36,325 nucleotides of DNA, from NCBI RefSeq assembly GCF_030407455.1, contig NZ_JASDDJ010000032.1, positions 1-36,325 on the forward strand, read 5' to 3'. This document shows positions 18,401-27,148 of this stretch, one piece after another (positions within the stretch are counted from its first letter, which is position 1; each line of letters opens with the position of its first letter). The translations under genes and the position numbers were made by a program. Below the pieces are notes generated by a model. It had not been told where the DNA came from. It saw only the letters and a list, made by a program, of their open reading frames with translations, and searched no databases. This DNA is from Psychrobacter sp. 5A.1. GTDB lineage: Bacteria > Pseudomonadota > Gammaproteobacteria > Pseudomonadales > Moraxellaceae.

Positions 18401-19768
18401 ATGAGCTATTTTGGTACCGATGGTATTCGTGGGAAGTTTGGTGAGTTACCGATTACCCCTGATTTTATATTAAAGTTAGGCTATGTCACTGGACAGGTAT
18501 TAATAGAAAATAATGACAATCCTGCCCGCAAGCCCAGTGTGGTGATTGGTAAAGACACGCGTCTGTCAGGCTATGTGATAGAAGGCGCGTTGCAAGCAGG
18601 GTTTAACGCTGCTGGTGTTGATGTTTATATGCTTGGTCCATTACCCACACCAGCGATTGCACATTTAACCCGTAGTTTTAATGCAGATGCTGGTGTGGTT
18701 ATCTCAGCATCGCACAATCCTTATTATGATAACGGCATCAAGTTTTTTTCAGGCAATGGCAAAAAAATTAGCGATGAAATGCAAACGGCCATCAATGATA
18801 AATTAACGGCAATCATCAATGATGCTGGTAGTAACGACGCAACGATGCCTATTCTTGATCCTGCAAACTTGGGTAAAAATAACCGAATTGACGATGCAAA
18901 AGGCCGTTATATCGAGTTTTGTAAAGGCAGCTTTCCTTATCAGTATGATCTGAGTCATCTGACGGTAGTGGTTGATTGCGCCAATGGTGCAGGCTATAGC
19001 GTGGCGCCTAGAGTGATGCGTGAGCTTGGTGCCAATGTCATCGCCATCAATAACACGCCAGACGGTATCAATATCAATGCTGAGTGCGGTTCTACCCATC
19101 CTGAAAGCCTACAAAAGGCCGTGCTTGAGCATGAAGCAGATGTCGGTATCGCACTAGATGGGGATGGTGATCGTATCGTGATGGTCGATGAAAAAGGTAA
19201 ATTAGTCGATGGCGATGGTATTTTATATGTGCTTGCTACTCAGGGTCAGACTAAGGCGAAAGGCGTGGTTGGTACGCTAATGAGCAATATGGGTCTAGAG
19301 TTAGCACTGCAAGCAGACGGCATTGCATTCACGCGTGCAAAAGTAGGTGATCGCTATGTCATGCAAGCTTTGGAAGCCAATGGCTGGATATTGGGTGGCG
19401 AGCCGTCTGGTCATATCTTATGCTTGGACAAAAGCCGTACTGGCGATGCTATCATAGCTGGATTGCAGATATTGGCAGTGATGCAAGCACGTGGTCGCGC
19501 GCTTAGTGATCTCGTTGAGGGGTTTGAAGTGCTACCACAAAAACTGGTCAATGTACGCTTGTCTAAGATGCAAGATCCGTTTGAGCATGAAGAGTTGGTT
19601 GCCGCTTTTGATAAAGCGCAGGCTACTTTAGAAGGTAGAGGCCGTTTGTTGATTCGTCAGTCAGGAACTGAGCCTATGATTCGAGTAATGGTTGAATCAG
19701 ATGATGAAATAGAATGTGATGTGCTCGCAAATGACTTGGCTGATCATATCAAAGCCGTATTGGGTTGA
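18401..19768 (+). CDS. glmM: Phosphoglucosamine mutase
   Basis: Interconverts glucosamine-6-phosphate and glucosamine-1-phosphate on the way to UDP-GlcNAc for peptidoglycan and lipopolysaccharide. The 455-aa protein has all four alpha-D-phosphohexomutase landmarks: the phosphoserine loop ISASHNP with Ser104, the metal loop DGDGDR (253-258), the sugar-binding GEPSGH and the phosphate-binding [12 protein letters not shown] near the C-terminus. The N-terminal YFGTDGIRG is characteristic of GlmM. The start has AGGA 10 nt upstream. It is followed 46 bp later by pdxH on the same strand, and no terminator separates them, so they may be co-transcribed. Confidence 0.97.
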   Translation: MSYFGTDGIRGKFGELPITPDFILKLGYVTGQVLIENNDNPARKPSVVIGKDTRLSGYVIEGALQAGFNAAGVDVYMLGPLPTPAIAHLTRSFNADAGVVISASHNPYYDNGIKFFSGNGKKISDEMQTAINDKLTAIINDAGSNDATMPILDPANLGKNNRIDDAKGRYIEFCKGSFPYQYDLSHLTVVVDCANGAGYSVAPRVMRELGANVIAINNTPDGININAECGSTHPESLQKAVLEHEADVGIALDGDGDRIVMVDEKGKLVDGDGILYVLATQGQTKAKGVVGTLMSNMGLELALQADGIAFTRAKVGDRYVMQALEANGWILGGEPSGHILCLDKSRTGDAIIAGLQILAVMQARGRALSDLVEGFEVLPQKLVNVRLSKMQDPFEHEELVAAFDKAQATLEGRGRLLIRQSGTEPMIRVMVESDDEIECDVLANDLADHIKAVLG

Positions 19769-19814
19769 TAGTTGTTCATATAATAAAGCAACAATATTAA
19801 AATAAGGAATGACC

Positions 19815-20492
19815 ATGAGCATGGATTTTACCGATCAACGTCTGTCATATGAAAAAGGCGCGCTTGACCAACAGTCAGTACCAGCATCGCCATTAGAGCT
19901 TTTTAAGGCCTGGATGAATGAGGCTTTAGCACAAAAGGTACAAGAGCCTTATGCAATGAGTTTAGCGACATGCGGCGCGGACCATAAACCTAGTGTCCGT
20001 ATCGTGTTATTACGTGAGACTACTGAGACAGGTATAGTCTTTTATACCAATTATGAAAGCGCAAAAGGGCAGGATATTGCAGAGAATCCTAATGCCGAAG
20101 CGTTATTCTTTTGGCATGAGCTTGAGCGTCAAGTTCGTATCAGTGGTAGTATTGCCAAAATCGATGCTGATAAATCGGCTGCCTATTTCCAAAAACGTCC
20201 GCATGACAGTCAAGTAGGCGCTTGGGTCAGTCAACCGCAAAGTGGTGAAGTGGCCAATCGTGCCGTTATGGAGCAAACGTTTGAGCAGCTTCAAGCAGAG
20301 CACCCTGACAATACTACCGTACCAACGCCAGAATTTTGGGGTGGGTATGAGATTACGATTGAAAGTATCGAGTTTTGGCAAGGTCGCGCCAATCGTATGC
20401 ATGATCGAATTGTCTATACGCAGAGTAGCGTCGACGACAGTGAAGGTAATGAAGGCAATACAAGCTGGACAACCAAACGCTTATTACCATAG
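19815..20492 (+). CDS. pdxH: Pyridoxamine/pyridoxine 5'-phosphate oxidase
   Basis: FMN-dependent oxidase that makes pyridoxal 5'-phosphate from its pyridoxine or pyridoxamine forms. Landmarks are PSVRIVLLRE, FYTNYESAKGQDI, ALFFWHELERQVRISG, the PLP/FMN motif RPHDSQVGAWVSQPQS, and the C-terminal EFWQGRANRMHDRIVY with W-x-x-x-RLLP at the end, as in E. coli PdxH. Three ATGs lie at 19809, 19815 and 19821. AAGGA (19804-19808) is too close to the first and ideally spaced for 19815, giving 225 aa. Probably read with glmM, ending at the strong palindromic terminator. Confidence 0.95.
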   Translation: MSMDFTDQRLSYEKGALDQQSVPASPLELFKAWMNEALAQKVQEPYAMSLATCGADHKPSVRIVLLRETTETGIVFYTNYESAKGQDIAENPNAEALFFWHELERQVRISGSIAKIDADKSAAYFQKRPHDSQVGAWVSQPQSGEVANRAVMEQTFEQLQAEHPDNTTVPTPEFWGGYEITIESIEFWQGRANRMHDRIVYTQSSVDDSEGNEGNTSWTTKRLLP

Positions 20493-20510
20493 TTGCTGTA
20501 GTTTGAAGCT

Positions 20511-20591
20511 ATAAAATAACTAACGTAAAAAAGCCACTCTAAATCCAATTTTTTGGTATTTAGAGTGGCTTTTTTACGTTAGTTATTTTAT
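20511..20591. terminator. Long bidirectional terminator, 34-bp perfect inverted repeat
   Basis: Arms 20511-20544 and 20558-20591 are exact complements over 34 bp with a 13-nt loop. The core AAAAAAGCCACTCTAAAT and its complement is a classical bidirectional terminator for pdxH and the convergent efflux gene. A further 16 bp (ATAAAATAACTAACGT) extends the pairing beyond the A/T runs. Confidence 0.92.
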
Positions 20592-20604
20592 CTGATATTA
20601 CTTC

Positions 20605-21918
20605 TTATTGAACATCCGTATCGACATCCACTGAGACTGACATACCAGGACGTAAGCGTGCCAATTCAGGCTGATCTTGGTCTAAGTCGATGCGTACAGG
20701 GATACGTTGAGCGATTTTTATGTAGTTACCTGTCGCAGGATTGGCTGCACCTGCACTAAACTCACTGCCCGTTGCTGGCGAGATATTACTGATGTGACCA
20801 TTAAATTTGGCACCGCCAAGCGCATCGACATGAATGGTTGCAGGTTCACCGATTGCCATATTGGCTATTTGAGTTTCTTTAAAATTTGCAATAATCCAGA
20901 CGCCCTTCGGCACGATATACATGAGCTGGGTGCCAGCGCTGACATACTGACCTTCTTTGACACTGACTTGGCTCAGCTGTCCAGACTCAGGCGCAGTGAT
21001 AATAGTATTGTCCAGATTAATTTGCGCTTGCTTGACGCCTGCCTCTGCATTTTTGATATTGGCGTCCAGTGATGAGCGACTGCCACTGGTTTTTTCACGG
21101 TTTTCTTGCGCCGCTTGCAAGTTGGCTTCTGCTTGCTGTACACCTGCCTGTGCTTGGGCGAGTTGAGCCTTGATATGAGCCACCTCCGCCTTTGATACCG
21201 CACCAATAGCATCCAAACCTTGGTAGCGGTTTACATCTTCACGAGCGCTCTGTACGTTGATTTTGGCACTATATAAGTCAGCTTTGCGTGCTTCGATTTG
21301 TGCTTGGCTGGTTTGTGTGTCTTGATCATTGGTAGAGCGGTTGGTGACCGCCACCTCAGTATTCGCTTGCGCTTGTTCGAGCTGCTGCTGAAACGTTCGA
21401 TCGTCTATCTTTATGAGTAAGTCACCCGCTTTTACATTGGCAAAGTCCTGCACAGCTACTTTGGTGACATAACCAGAAACCTGCGGGCTAATGATGGTCG
21501 TTTGACCTTTAATAAAAGCATTATTGGTTTGCTGTACCGTTGGGGTGAACGGTGGGAGCTTCCAAGCATACAAAATCAACGCCACACCAATGACAATCAG
21601 CACAACCAAGAAGCCTAAGTTTAGATAGGATTTTTTCTTGGGTGACCAACCAGTCGTGTCTGGTATCGGCTCTTTTGGTGGCATCGGTGGGTCATTACTG
21701 TCTACCTGTTCGCCTGCCTGACTCTCTGCTGAGCTATCTATATGTGGCGCGTCTTGCGTATCAGCCACTTTTATTTCTGCTGTATTGGTTGTCTCTTGTG
21801 TAGAGTGTGCGGCTGGGCTTGCCTGACTCGTATCAGGCGTTATACGTGTGTCTGTTGCTGGAGCACCAGTGGACGTCTGAGGCGCTTGATTCGGCTCATT
21901 TGGTTTTTCTTGGCTCAT
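20605..21918 (-). CDS. HlyD/EmrA-family membrane fusion protein
   Basis: Periplasmic adaptor of a multidrug efflux pump. Residues 1-95 are a Pro/Thr/Ser/Gln-rich acidic cytoplasmic extension ending in a basic KKK, followed by one membrane anchor (about 99-118). A biotinyl-lipoyl domain (TTIISPQVSGYVTKVAVQDFANVKAGDLLIKID), a long Gln/Ala-rich coiled-coil hairpin (about 170-290) and a beta-barrel domain (QYVSAGTQLMYIV...ANFKETQIANM) come next. E. coli EmrA is about 390 aa, so the disordered N-terminus is extra. It has a strong AGGAG ribosome site. It lies 89 bp downstream of the MFS transporter gene on the same strand, in transporter-first order, the reverse of E. coli emrAB. Confidence 0.9.
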   Translation of the reverse strand: MSQEKPNEPNQAPQTSTGAPATDTRITPDTSQASPAAHSTQETTNTAEIKVADTQDAPHIDSSAESQAGEQVDSNDPPMPPKEPIPDTTGWSPKKKSYLNLGFLVVLIVIGVALILYAWKLPPFTPTVQQTNNAFIKGQTTIISPQVSGYVTKVAVQDFANVKAGDLLIKIDDRTFQQQLEQAQANTEVAVTNRSTNDQDTQTSQAQIEARKADLYSAKINVQSAREDVNRYQGLDAIGAVSKAEVAHIKAQLAQAQAGVQQAEANLQAAQENREKTSGSRSSLDANIKNAEAGVKQAQINLDNTIITAPESGQLSQVSVKEGQYVSAGTQLMYIVPKGVWIIANFKETQIANMAIGEPATIHVDALGGAKFNGHISNISPATGSEFSAGAANPATGNYIKIAQRIPVRIDLDQDQPELARLRPGMSVSVDVDTDVQ

Positions 21919-22007
21919 GACGCGCTCCTAAATTTTAATAAACAAATACGTAAAAAGGGGTAACTATGACTGAATGTGATGAAAGGTGATTGCTCTAATA
22001 CGCTGAG

Positions 22008-23696
22008 TTATTTTGGTTCACGCATCTTCGCAATAACGGCAAGCTCTTTAGCAAGTGGATTGCGCTTGTGGTAACGGTTATAAAAATAATTGATCAATAG
22101 AATGACCGTAACAGCCGTGGCAAAACTGGCCATCAAAAAAAACAAATCGCTATAAGCGGAGACAGTTGCTTGACGCTGAATGCCTTGCAACACTTGGCTC
22201 ATGGCAGCAACATTTGCTTGTGCTGCGTCTGTCGTTTGGTTTGATAATACACTACGAGTACCAGCAATTTGGGCACTGAACGCAGGATTGCCTAAATTCA
22301 GTGAGTTGACCATATCTGCATAATGGACCTGTGTACGAATGGTCGTAAATGCCTGAATAGCCGCCGCACCTGCCAATCCGCCAACCGTTTGGGAAATACC
22401 AAAGATAACGGAAAAACTAATAATATAAGCAGGACCACTGGCAATCGCGCGCAAAAATCCTTCAAAAACCAGAGGCCCCATGAAATATATCGCAGCAAAG
22501 GCAATCAAAAATTGGCTAATATAAAACATATAGGGCGCGGAATTAATAGACACCCCAACGTCCATCCAAGAACCTAAGGCAATCAATGCCACTGCAAAAA
22601 TAACGGGTCGGCGCAAATCCATCGGATTGGTACTAAAAATACTAATCACCAAAGCCAACACACTGGCGGCTATTATCACCGCATAAAAAGTAACCAGCTG
22701 ATCGCTGCCATAGCCCAAATTGGCAAGTAAGCCTGCCGCACCGACATTTTGCTCAGATAGCAAAATTCGCATGACAGCACCCGTAATCATAAAGGCAATA
22801 ATATTGCGGCTCCGCATCCAGCGGACTTGTAGCATTGGGTTTTTGCGATGTGTTTCAATCCATAAAGCAATGCTAATCCCAACGATGGCAATCATTAGTG
22901 GATAAACGAGCCAAGGCGTCGTCCACCATAAAATCCTACCTTGTACTAAAATGACCGCCAAAGCCGCCAGACCACTCGCAAAAAAACCAAAGCTCAAAAA
23001 ATCGAGTTTCTCAAATACTTTTTCTGTATTGCCTGGTGGTAGCTCCAATATATTAATCAGCCCAAAACAAATCAGCGCCAAACCAAATTGAAATAAAAAT
23101 AAGTTTTCGAGTTGACCATCGATGGTGAGGTAGGGCGAGATGATTCGTGATAATGGAATACCAAACTGCACCAAGCCAAACCCCAATATTAAGCCACTAG
23201 TGCGCTTGACGGTTGGCATGCCTTGCAGACAGTAGAATAACCCTAAGATGGTCATGCCACTTGCCACCATACCGCTAAGTCCTCTGGCGACAATCTCTAG
23301 GTAATAAGGCTCAATTCCAATATTGGGTGTATCTAATAAGTGACTACTGATCAGCCACTGTAAACTCGTGGCAGCCAACAAAAAGAATAGAGTGATTTTG
23401 CTAAAGAGTGACATACCAAATTGTTGGCGAATTTTGTACAGCAGAACGGTGATACAGGCATTGGTCATATTATAGCTAACAGATATCCAACCCCCTTCGG
23501 CTGGCGTTAAGCCCAGTTGACCTTGAATTTGAGTAAGATTTGCGACGAGCAGACCGTTTTGGAAGCTAGCAGTGAGACCAACGAAAATCCCAATCAGTAA
23601 GTAAAATAGTTTACGACGTGCAGGATGATCAGGATTGGCTGGAGAGCCTACCATTAGTGGTTGTTCGTGGGGCTTAAACTGATATTCGTTACTCAT
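22008..23696 (-). CDS. EmrB-like MFS drug:H+ antiporter (DHA2, 14 TM)
   Basis: Inner-membrane proton-driven multidrug exporter, 562 aa, with about 14 predicted hydrophobic segments. The first helix LIGIFVGLTASFQNGLLVANL is followed by QIQGQLGLTPAEGGWISVSYNM, which resembles the EmrB-type TM1-TM2 region. The TM5 region reads GLILGFGLVQFGIPLSRIISP, a weak match to motif C. The loop with GNPAFSAQIAGTRSVLSNQTTDAAQANVAAMSQVLQGIQRQ before the last helix is the large periplasmic loop of DHA2 members. The partner HlyD-type adaptor follows directly, so the two probably form a pump spanning to an outer-membrane channel encoded elsewhere. Substrate unknown. The divergence from EmrB is too great to give the symbol. 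Confidence 0.88.
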   Translation of the reverse strand: MSNEYQFKPHEQPLMVGSPANPDHPARRKLFYLLIGIFVGLTASFQNGLLVANLTQIQGQLGLTPAEGGWISVSYNMTNACITVLLYKIRQQFGMSLFSKITLFFLLAATSLQWLISSHLLDTPNIGIEPYYLEIVARGLSGMVASGMTILGLFYCLQGMPTVKRTSGLILGFGLVQFGIPLSRIISPYLTIDGQLENLFLFQFGLALICFGLINILELPPGNTEKVFEKLDFLSFGFFASGLAALAVILVQGRILWWTTPWLVYPLMIAIVGISIALWIETHRKNPMLQVRWMRSRNIIAFMITGAVMRILLSEQNVGAAGLLANLGYGSDQLVTFYAVIIAASVLALVISIFSTNPMDLRRPVIFAVALIALGSWMDVGVSINSAPYMFYISQFLIAFAAIYFMGPLVFEGFLRAIASGPAYIISFSVIFGISQTVGGLAGAAAIQAFTTIRTQVHYADMVNSLNLGNPAFSAQIAGTRSVLSNQTTDAAQANVAAMSQVLQGIQRQATVSAYSDLFFLMASFATAVTVILLINYFYNRYHKRNPLAKELAVIAKMREPK

Positions 23697-23982
23697 GGAC
23701 GTACCATAATCTGTATAAGGAAGTAAAATGACATAGAACAGATTCCAGACGCAAAGTCAGGTCAGTACAATGGAGGCTCATGGCTCAAAAGCATGTGAAT
23801 TCACTGATAAAATCACTGGTCAAACTGGAAAGATAAGCTAAAAAAAGCAGAAAAGATTTTATCATAACTCTCATAGCACTTTTGTCATCTGCACGTAACT
23901 TGTAGGCTCTACTGAATAAAAATACAACACTGTTCCATACAATGTGAAGAGTGGTGCAACAAGCAAAAAATGCTACACGCAT

Positions 23983-24011
23983 AAAAAACAGCCCTATGCA
24001 GAGCTGTTTTT
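23983..24011 (-). terminator. Terminator-like hairpin upstream of the efflux operon
   Basis: AAACAGC/GCTGTTT stem (23986-23992 with 24003-24009). Read on the minus strand it ends in TTTTTT, so it would stop transcripts from the glutathione S-transferase gene. The remaining gene-free DNA 23697-24270 holds the MITE copies described next and nothing else recognised. Confidence 0.7.
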
Positions 24012-24036
24012 GTGTATCGAATAATTGGTCGGTTAA

Positions 24037-24051
24037 TGAGGACACGCCCTA
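24037..24051 (-). mobile_element. Solo terminal repeat of the MITE family
   Basis: TGAGGACACGCCCTA, identical to an element left end in inverted orientation, lies 17 bp from the full element at 24069 so that two left ends face each other. The rest of this copy is absent. Confidence 0.65.
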
Positions 24052-24068
24052 GTACGTAGCATTTTGAC

Positions 24069-24242
24069 TAGGGCGTGTCCTTATTTTAAAAATGGTGATA
24101 AAAATGAGATAAATTGCCGTCAAACAAGGAAAATAGTGCAGATAATATCGAGATATTGACCAACTATTTGACGATGTTTGGCAAAATTTAGCTGTTTTTA
24201 GCCCATTTAGAGGACACTCGTTTGAATTGAGGACACGCCCTA
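24069..24242 (+). mobile_element. MITE-like element, full copy (174 bp)
   Basis: Begins TAGGGCGTGTCCTTATTTT and ends GAATTGAGGACACGCCCTA, giving terminal inverted repeats of about 13-15 bp with TA at each outer edge (possible TA target duplication). Non-coding. It aligns nearly end to end with the inverted copy at 35279-35442, apart from a few small indels. Confidence 0.8.
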
Positions 24243-24270
24243 ATACCGTAGTAACGGTTAATACCAAATA

Positions 24271-24900
24271 CTAAAGCGATTCGTCATGCTCTGCTTCTAG
24301 ACGCATGGCACGCTGATAGCTATCCAGTTCTGCGAGTTGCAATGCATATTGTTTGATATGCGGATAGTCGTCGAGCGCTTCACGCTTGGCCAGCATGATT
24401 AAGTCAAAAGACAGCATGAAATCAGCGCCACTGAGACTGTCACCAACGATAAATGACTTGCCTTCAACCTCATCGTTTAAATAGCCCAACAGTCTGTGTT
24501 TTTCTTGACTGATATAACCATCTAAAAACGCATTGTCATCGATACCGGCTTTTTTAGTGAACAGCTCAAGTAACAACGGTAACATGAGTGAGCTTTCTGC
24601 AAAGTTAATCCATTGCAGATAATAACCATAGTCTGAACTGTTTGTCGCAGGGCGTAGACGCTCTGGCGCAAATCGTTCAATCAGTAGCTCAGTGATAGCG
24701 CCTGATTCGGCATAGAGCTGACCGTCCATCTCGATAACCGGAGACTTACCGAGTGGATGGACCGCCTTTAGAGAGTCTGGTGCTAAATGAGTCTTGGCAT
24801 CACGTTGGTGACTGACGATCTCATAAGCGACGCCTAGTTCTTCTAAGAGCCATAGCGTGCGTAATGAGCGTGATTGATTGAGATGATGTAAGCGAATCAT
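24271..24900 (-). CDS. Glutathione S-transferase family protein
   Basis: Probably conjugates glutathione to electrophiles. 209 aa from the ATG at 24900. The N-terminal thioredoxin-like domain has HHLNQSRSLRTLWLLEELGVAYE, with Ser rather than Tyr near the catalytic position, and the cis-Pro/ES motif KSPVIEMDGQLYAESGAI that binds glutathione. A helical C-terminal domain follows, with the family N-cap motif near SGADFMLSFDLIML. A longer frame to 25050 overlaps the upstream DJ-1 gene and is not family-like. ATG 24900 has AAAGG 8 nt upstream. It begins 47 bp after the DJ-1/PfpI stop on the same strand, so they form a likely operon within the electrophile-defence block. Confidence 0.9.
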   Translation of the reverse strand: MIRLHHLNQSRSLRTLWLLEELGVAYEIVSHQRDAKTHLAPDSLKAVHPLGKSPVIEMDGQLYAESGAITELLIERFAPERLRPATNSSDYGYYLQWINFAESSLMLPLLLELFTKKAGIDDNAFLDGYISQEKHRLLGYLNDEVEGKSFIVGDSLSGADFMLSFDLIMLAKREALDDYPHIKQYALQLAELDSYQRAMRLEAEHDESL

Positions 24901-24947
24901 GATATCGACCTTTTTGCGTGGTTTGTGATAGTAATTATCGAGGGATA

Positions 24948-25625
24948 TTAACCTTTCAGCTTCGCCATTAGACGCATGGCAGCTTCTTCTGATGAGGCTG
25001 GGTTTTGTCCTGTGATTAACAAGCCATCTTCGACGACAAATGATTCCCAATCAGCGGCTTTTTCATAGTTACCGCCATTGGCTTTCAATGCATCTTCTAC
25101 CAAGAACGGTACGACATCTGTTAGGCCAACTGCATCTTCTTCTGAGTTAGTAAAGCCCGTGACTGTCTTGCCTTTTACCAAGTACTCGCCATCGACTTTG
25201 ACGTTTTTAAGCGCGGCAGGAGAGTGACAAACAAAAGCAACAGGCTTGCCTTGCTTCACAAATGTCTCGATCAGATTGATAGAGTTTTCATCTACTGCCA
25301 AATCCCATAATGGGCCATGGCCACCAGGATAGAATACTGAATCAAAATCTTCAGCGTTCATGTCAGCCAGTTTTTTGGTATTTGCCAAATGCGCCTGAGC
25401 GTCTTCATCATTTTTAAAGCGAGTTGTGTCTTTGGTTTGCGTGTCTTCGGTGTCACTACTAGGATCTAGTGGTGGCTGACCGCCAGCTGGAGAGGCAATC
25501 GTTACGTTCACACCAGCATCAAGAAAAGCATAGTAAGGGGCCGCGAATTCTTCTAGCCAAAAGCCTGTTTTTTTACCTGTATCGCCTAAACGGTCATGAG
25601 AGGTTAGTACCATTAAAATATTCAT
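24948..25625 (-). CDS. DJ-1/PfpI family protein (Hsp31/glyoxalase III-like)
   Basis: 225 aa, member of the class I glutamine amidotransferase-like superfamily. The nucleophile elbow is AFVCHSPAAL with Cys133-His134, and the conserved acidic residue is in TGFWLEEFAAPY (Glu25 or Glu26). The YPGGHGPLWDL oxyanion loop (99-109) and the ASPAGGQPPLDPSS motif are those of the Hsp31/YDR533C subgroup, whose members act as glutathione-independent glyoxalases on methylglyoxal. The exact activity is inferred. It is followed by the glutathione S-transferase gene with a 47-bp gap and lies in a run of aldehyde/electrophile genes, which supports a detoxifying role. Confidence 0.9.
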   Translation of the reverse strand: MNILMVLTSHDRLGDTGKKTGFWLEEFAAPYYAFLDAGVNVTIASPAGGQPPLDPSSDTEDTQTKDTTRFKNDEDAQAHLANTKKLADMNAEDFDSVFYPGGHGPLWDLAVDENSINLIETFVKQGKPVAFVCHSPAALKNVKVDGEYLVKGKTVTGFTNSEEDAVGLTDVVPFLVEDALKANGGNYEKAADWESFVVEDGLLITGQNPASSEEAAMRLMAKLKG

Positions 25626-25835
25626 AATTATCCTTGTTTATTATTTATGTGTGAGTAAAGCGAGCGGTCAACAGTCAAGTTTGTTAAATCGTACAACAAA
25701 GGATGACTGTCAACATTATTCCTGCTTCATCAGTTCTTTTCAGTAGGGATCTTAGCAAGTTATGTTGTTAAGTGGTTATTCACCACGATTGCTAACTATG
25801 GGCAATTACTTAACTGCCAATTATTTGACTGTAAA

Positions 25836-26885
25836 TTATTTAACGTCAGATACTTTGACCACGGTTTTACCGAAGTTATCACCATTCAACATACCAACAA
25901 AGGCGTTTGGTGCATTATCTAAGCCATCAGCAATATATTCTTTGGTTTTGACATCACCTGACTCTACCCATTTGCTCATGGTTTCTAAGAATTCTGGGAA
26001 GTGATCGCCATATTCTTCAAAGATAATGAAACCTTTGACGGTTAAGCGGTTGGCCAATATTTGACCCATTAGCATACCCAAGCGGTCTTTGCCGTCAGGT
26101 AAGTCAGTGGCGTTATATTGTGATACTAGACCACATACTGGGATACGGGCATGCGCGTTCAATAGAGGTAATACGGCATCGAACACTTTACCGCCAACGT
26201 TTTCATAGTAGATGTCGATACCATCTGGACATGCTGCTTTTAGCTGCTCAGCGAAGTCATCGGCTTTGTGATCGATACAGACATCAAAGCCAAGCTCATT
26301 GACCGCAAAATCACATTTTTCTTTGCCGCCTGCGACACCGACAGTGCGCAGACCGTATTGATTACCCACTTGACCGACAGTTGCACCGACAGGTCCAGTA
26401 GCAGCCGCGACAACTAAAGTTTCGCCTTTTTGTGGTTTACCGATATCGGTCAAAGCCATGTAACCTGTGAACCCTGGCATGCCTAATACACCCAAACCGT
26501 AAGAAGGGTTTGACATGTTTTTGTCCAGTTTAAGCACACCTTCGCCATCGCTGACGCTGTAGTCCTGCCAGCCTGAATTTGATACGACCAAATCATCGAC
26601 AGCAAATCCATCGATATTTGACTCGACCACTTGAGCGACTGTGCCGCCCATAATGACATCACCGACTGCTAATGGATCGGTGTAGCTCTTTGCATCGCTC
26701 ATGCGGCCACGCATGTATGGATCTAAGGATAGATATACGGTACGCAGTAACATCTCGTTATCGTTTGGCGTTGGAATATCGCTGGTTGCCATGTCGAAGT
26801 TTTCAGCCGTTGGTTCGCCGATAGGGCGGCTGGCAAGTTTGATTTGACGATTTTGTTGTTGGTTTTGAGTATTATCAAAGCTCAT
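25836..26885 (-). CDS. CurA-like NADPH-dependent alkenal/one oxidoreductase (MDR family)
   Basis: Medium-chain reductase of the leukotriene B4 dehydrogenase/CurA group, which reduces the double bond of alpha,beta-unsaturated aldehydes and ketones using NADPH. The 349-aa length is typical. Visible signatures are YLSLDPYMRGRMSD near 51-64, GMPGFTGYMALTDIG near 135-149, the Rossmann loop VAAATGPVGATVGQ near 159-172, GGKEKCDFAVNELGFD, and YYENVGGKVFDAVLPLLN near 225-242. No catalytic zinc ligands are present, as expected. The start carries a Gln/Asn-rich N-terminus. It is on the same strand as yqhD and the DJ-1 gene, but about 260 and 210 bp separate it from them, so its own promoter is likely. 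Confidence 0.92.
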   Translation of the reverse strand: MSFDNTQNQQQNRQIKLASRPIGEPTAENFDMATSDIPTPNDNEMLLRTVYLSLDPYMRGRMSDAKSYTDPLAVGDVIMGGTVAQVVESNIDGFAVDDLVVSNSGWQDYSVSDGEGVLKLDKNMSNPSYGLGVLGMPGFTGYMALTDIGKPQKGETLVVAAATGPVGATVGQVGNQYGLRTVGVAGGKEKCDFAVNELGFDVCIDHKADDFAEQLKAACPDGIDIYYENVGGKVFDAVLPLLNAHARIPVCGLVSQYNATDLPDGKDRLGMLMGQILANRLTVKGFIIFEEYGDHFPEFLETMSKWVESGDVKTKEYIADGLDNAPNAFVGMLNGDNFGKTVVKVSDVK

Positions 26886-27000
26886 ATTATTATCCTTTTT
26901 AATTATTGATTTTAAATGTCTATCTTTATACTCTTTACATCTTGCGATGAAAGGTTCTTCTTGTACAAAATTCTTTGTTCAAAGCTTTTTATCTTTGATG

Positions 27001-27036
27001 TGATGTTGAATCTGATATTGAATCTGATGTTGAATC
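27001..27036. repeat. Three tandem copies of a 12-bp unit
   Basis: TGATGTTGAATC, TGATATTGAATC and TGATGTTGAATC in direct succession, between the yqhD stop and the CurA-like gene start. A slippage-prone microsatellite or tandem protein-binding sites. It is followed by an imperfect 10-bp hairpin (27037-27066). Confidence 0.75.
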
Positions 27037-27148
27037 TAGCAACTACCCATTGCTGAGTAGCTACTATAAATAGCATAACGATATGTACTTATTATTACTG
27101 TTGTGATTTTTCTTATAATTCTTCTGACAGTTCTTGCTATAGCGCTTA

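Noticed and set aside
24049..24267. 72-codon frame across the MITE
   Set aside because: Runs through the non-coding repeat and both of its ends; no similarity to a transposase.
24901..25050. 50-residue N-terminal extension of the glutathione S-transferase
   Set aside because: Lies inside the DJ-1 gene and is not family-like; ATG 24900 has the ribosome site.
27001..27036. CRISPR-like repeat
   Set aside because: Units are contiguous 12-mers without spacers and no cas genes are present.
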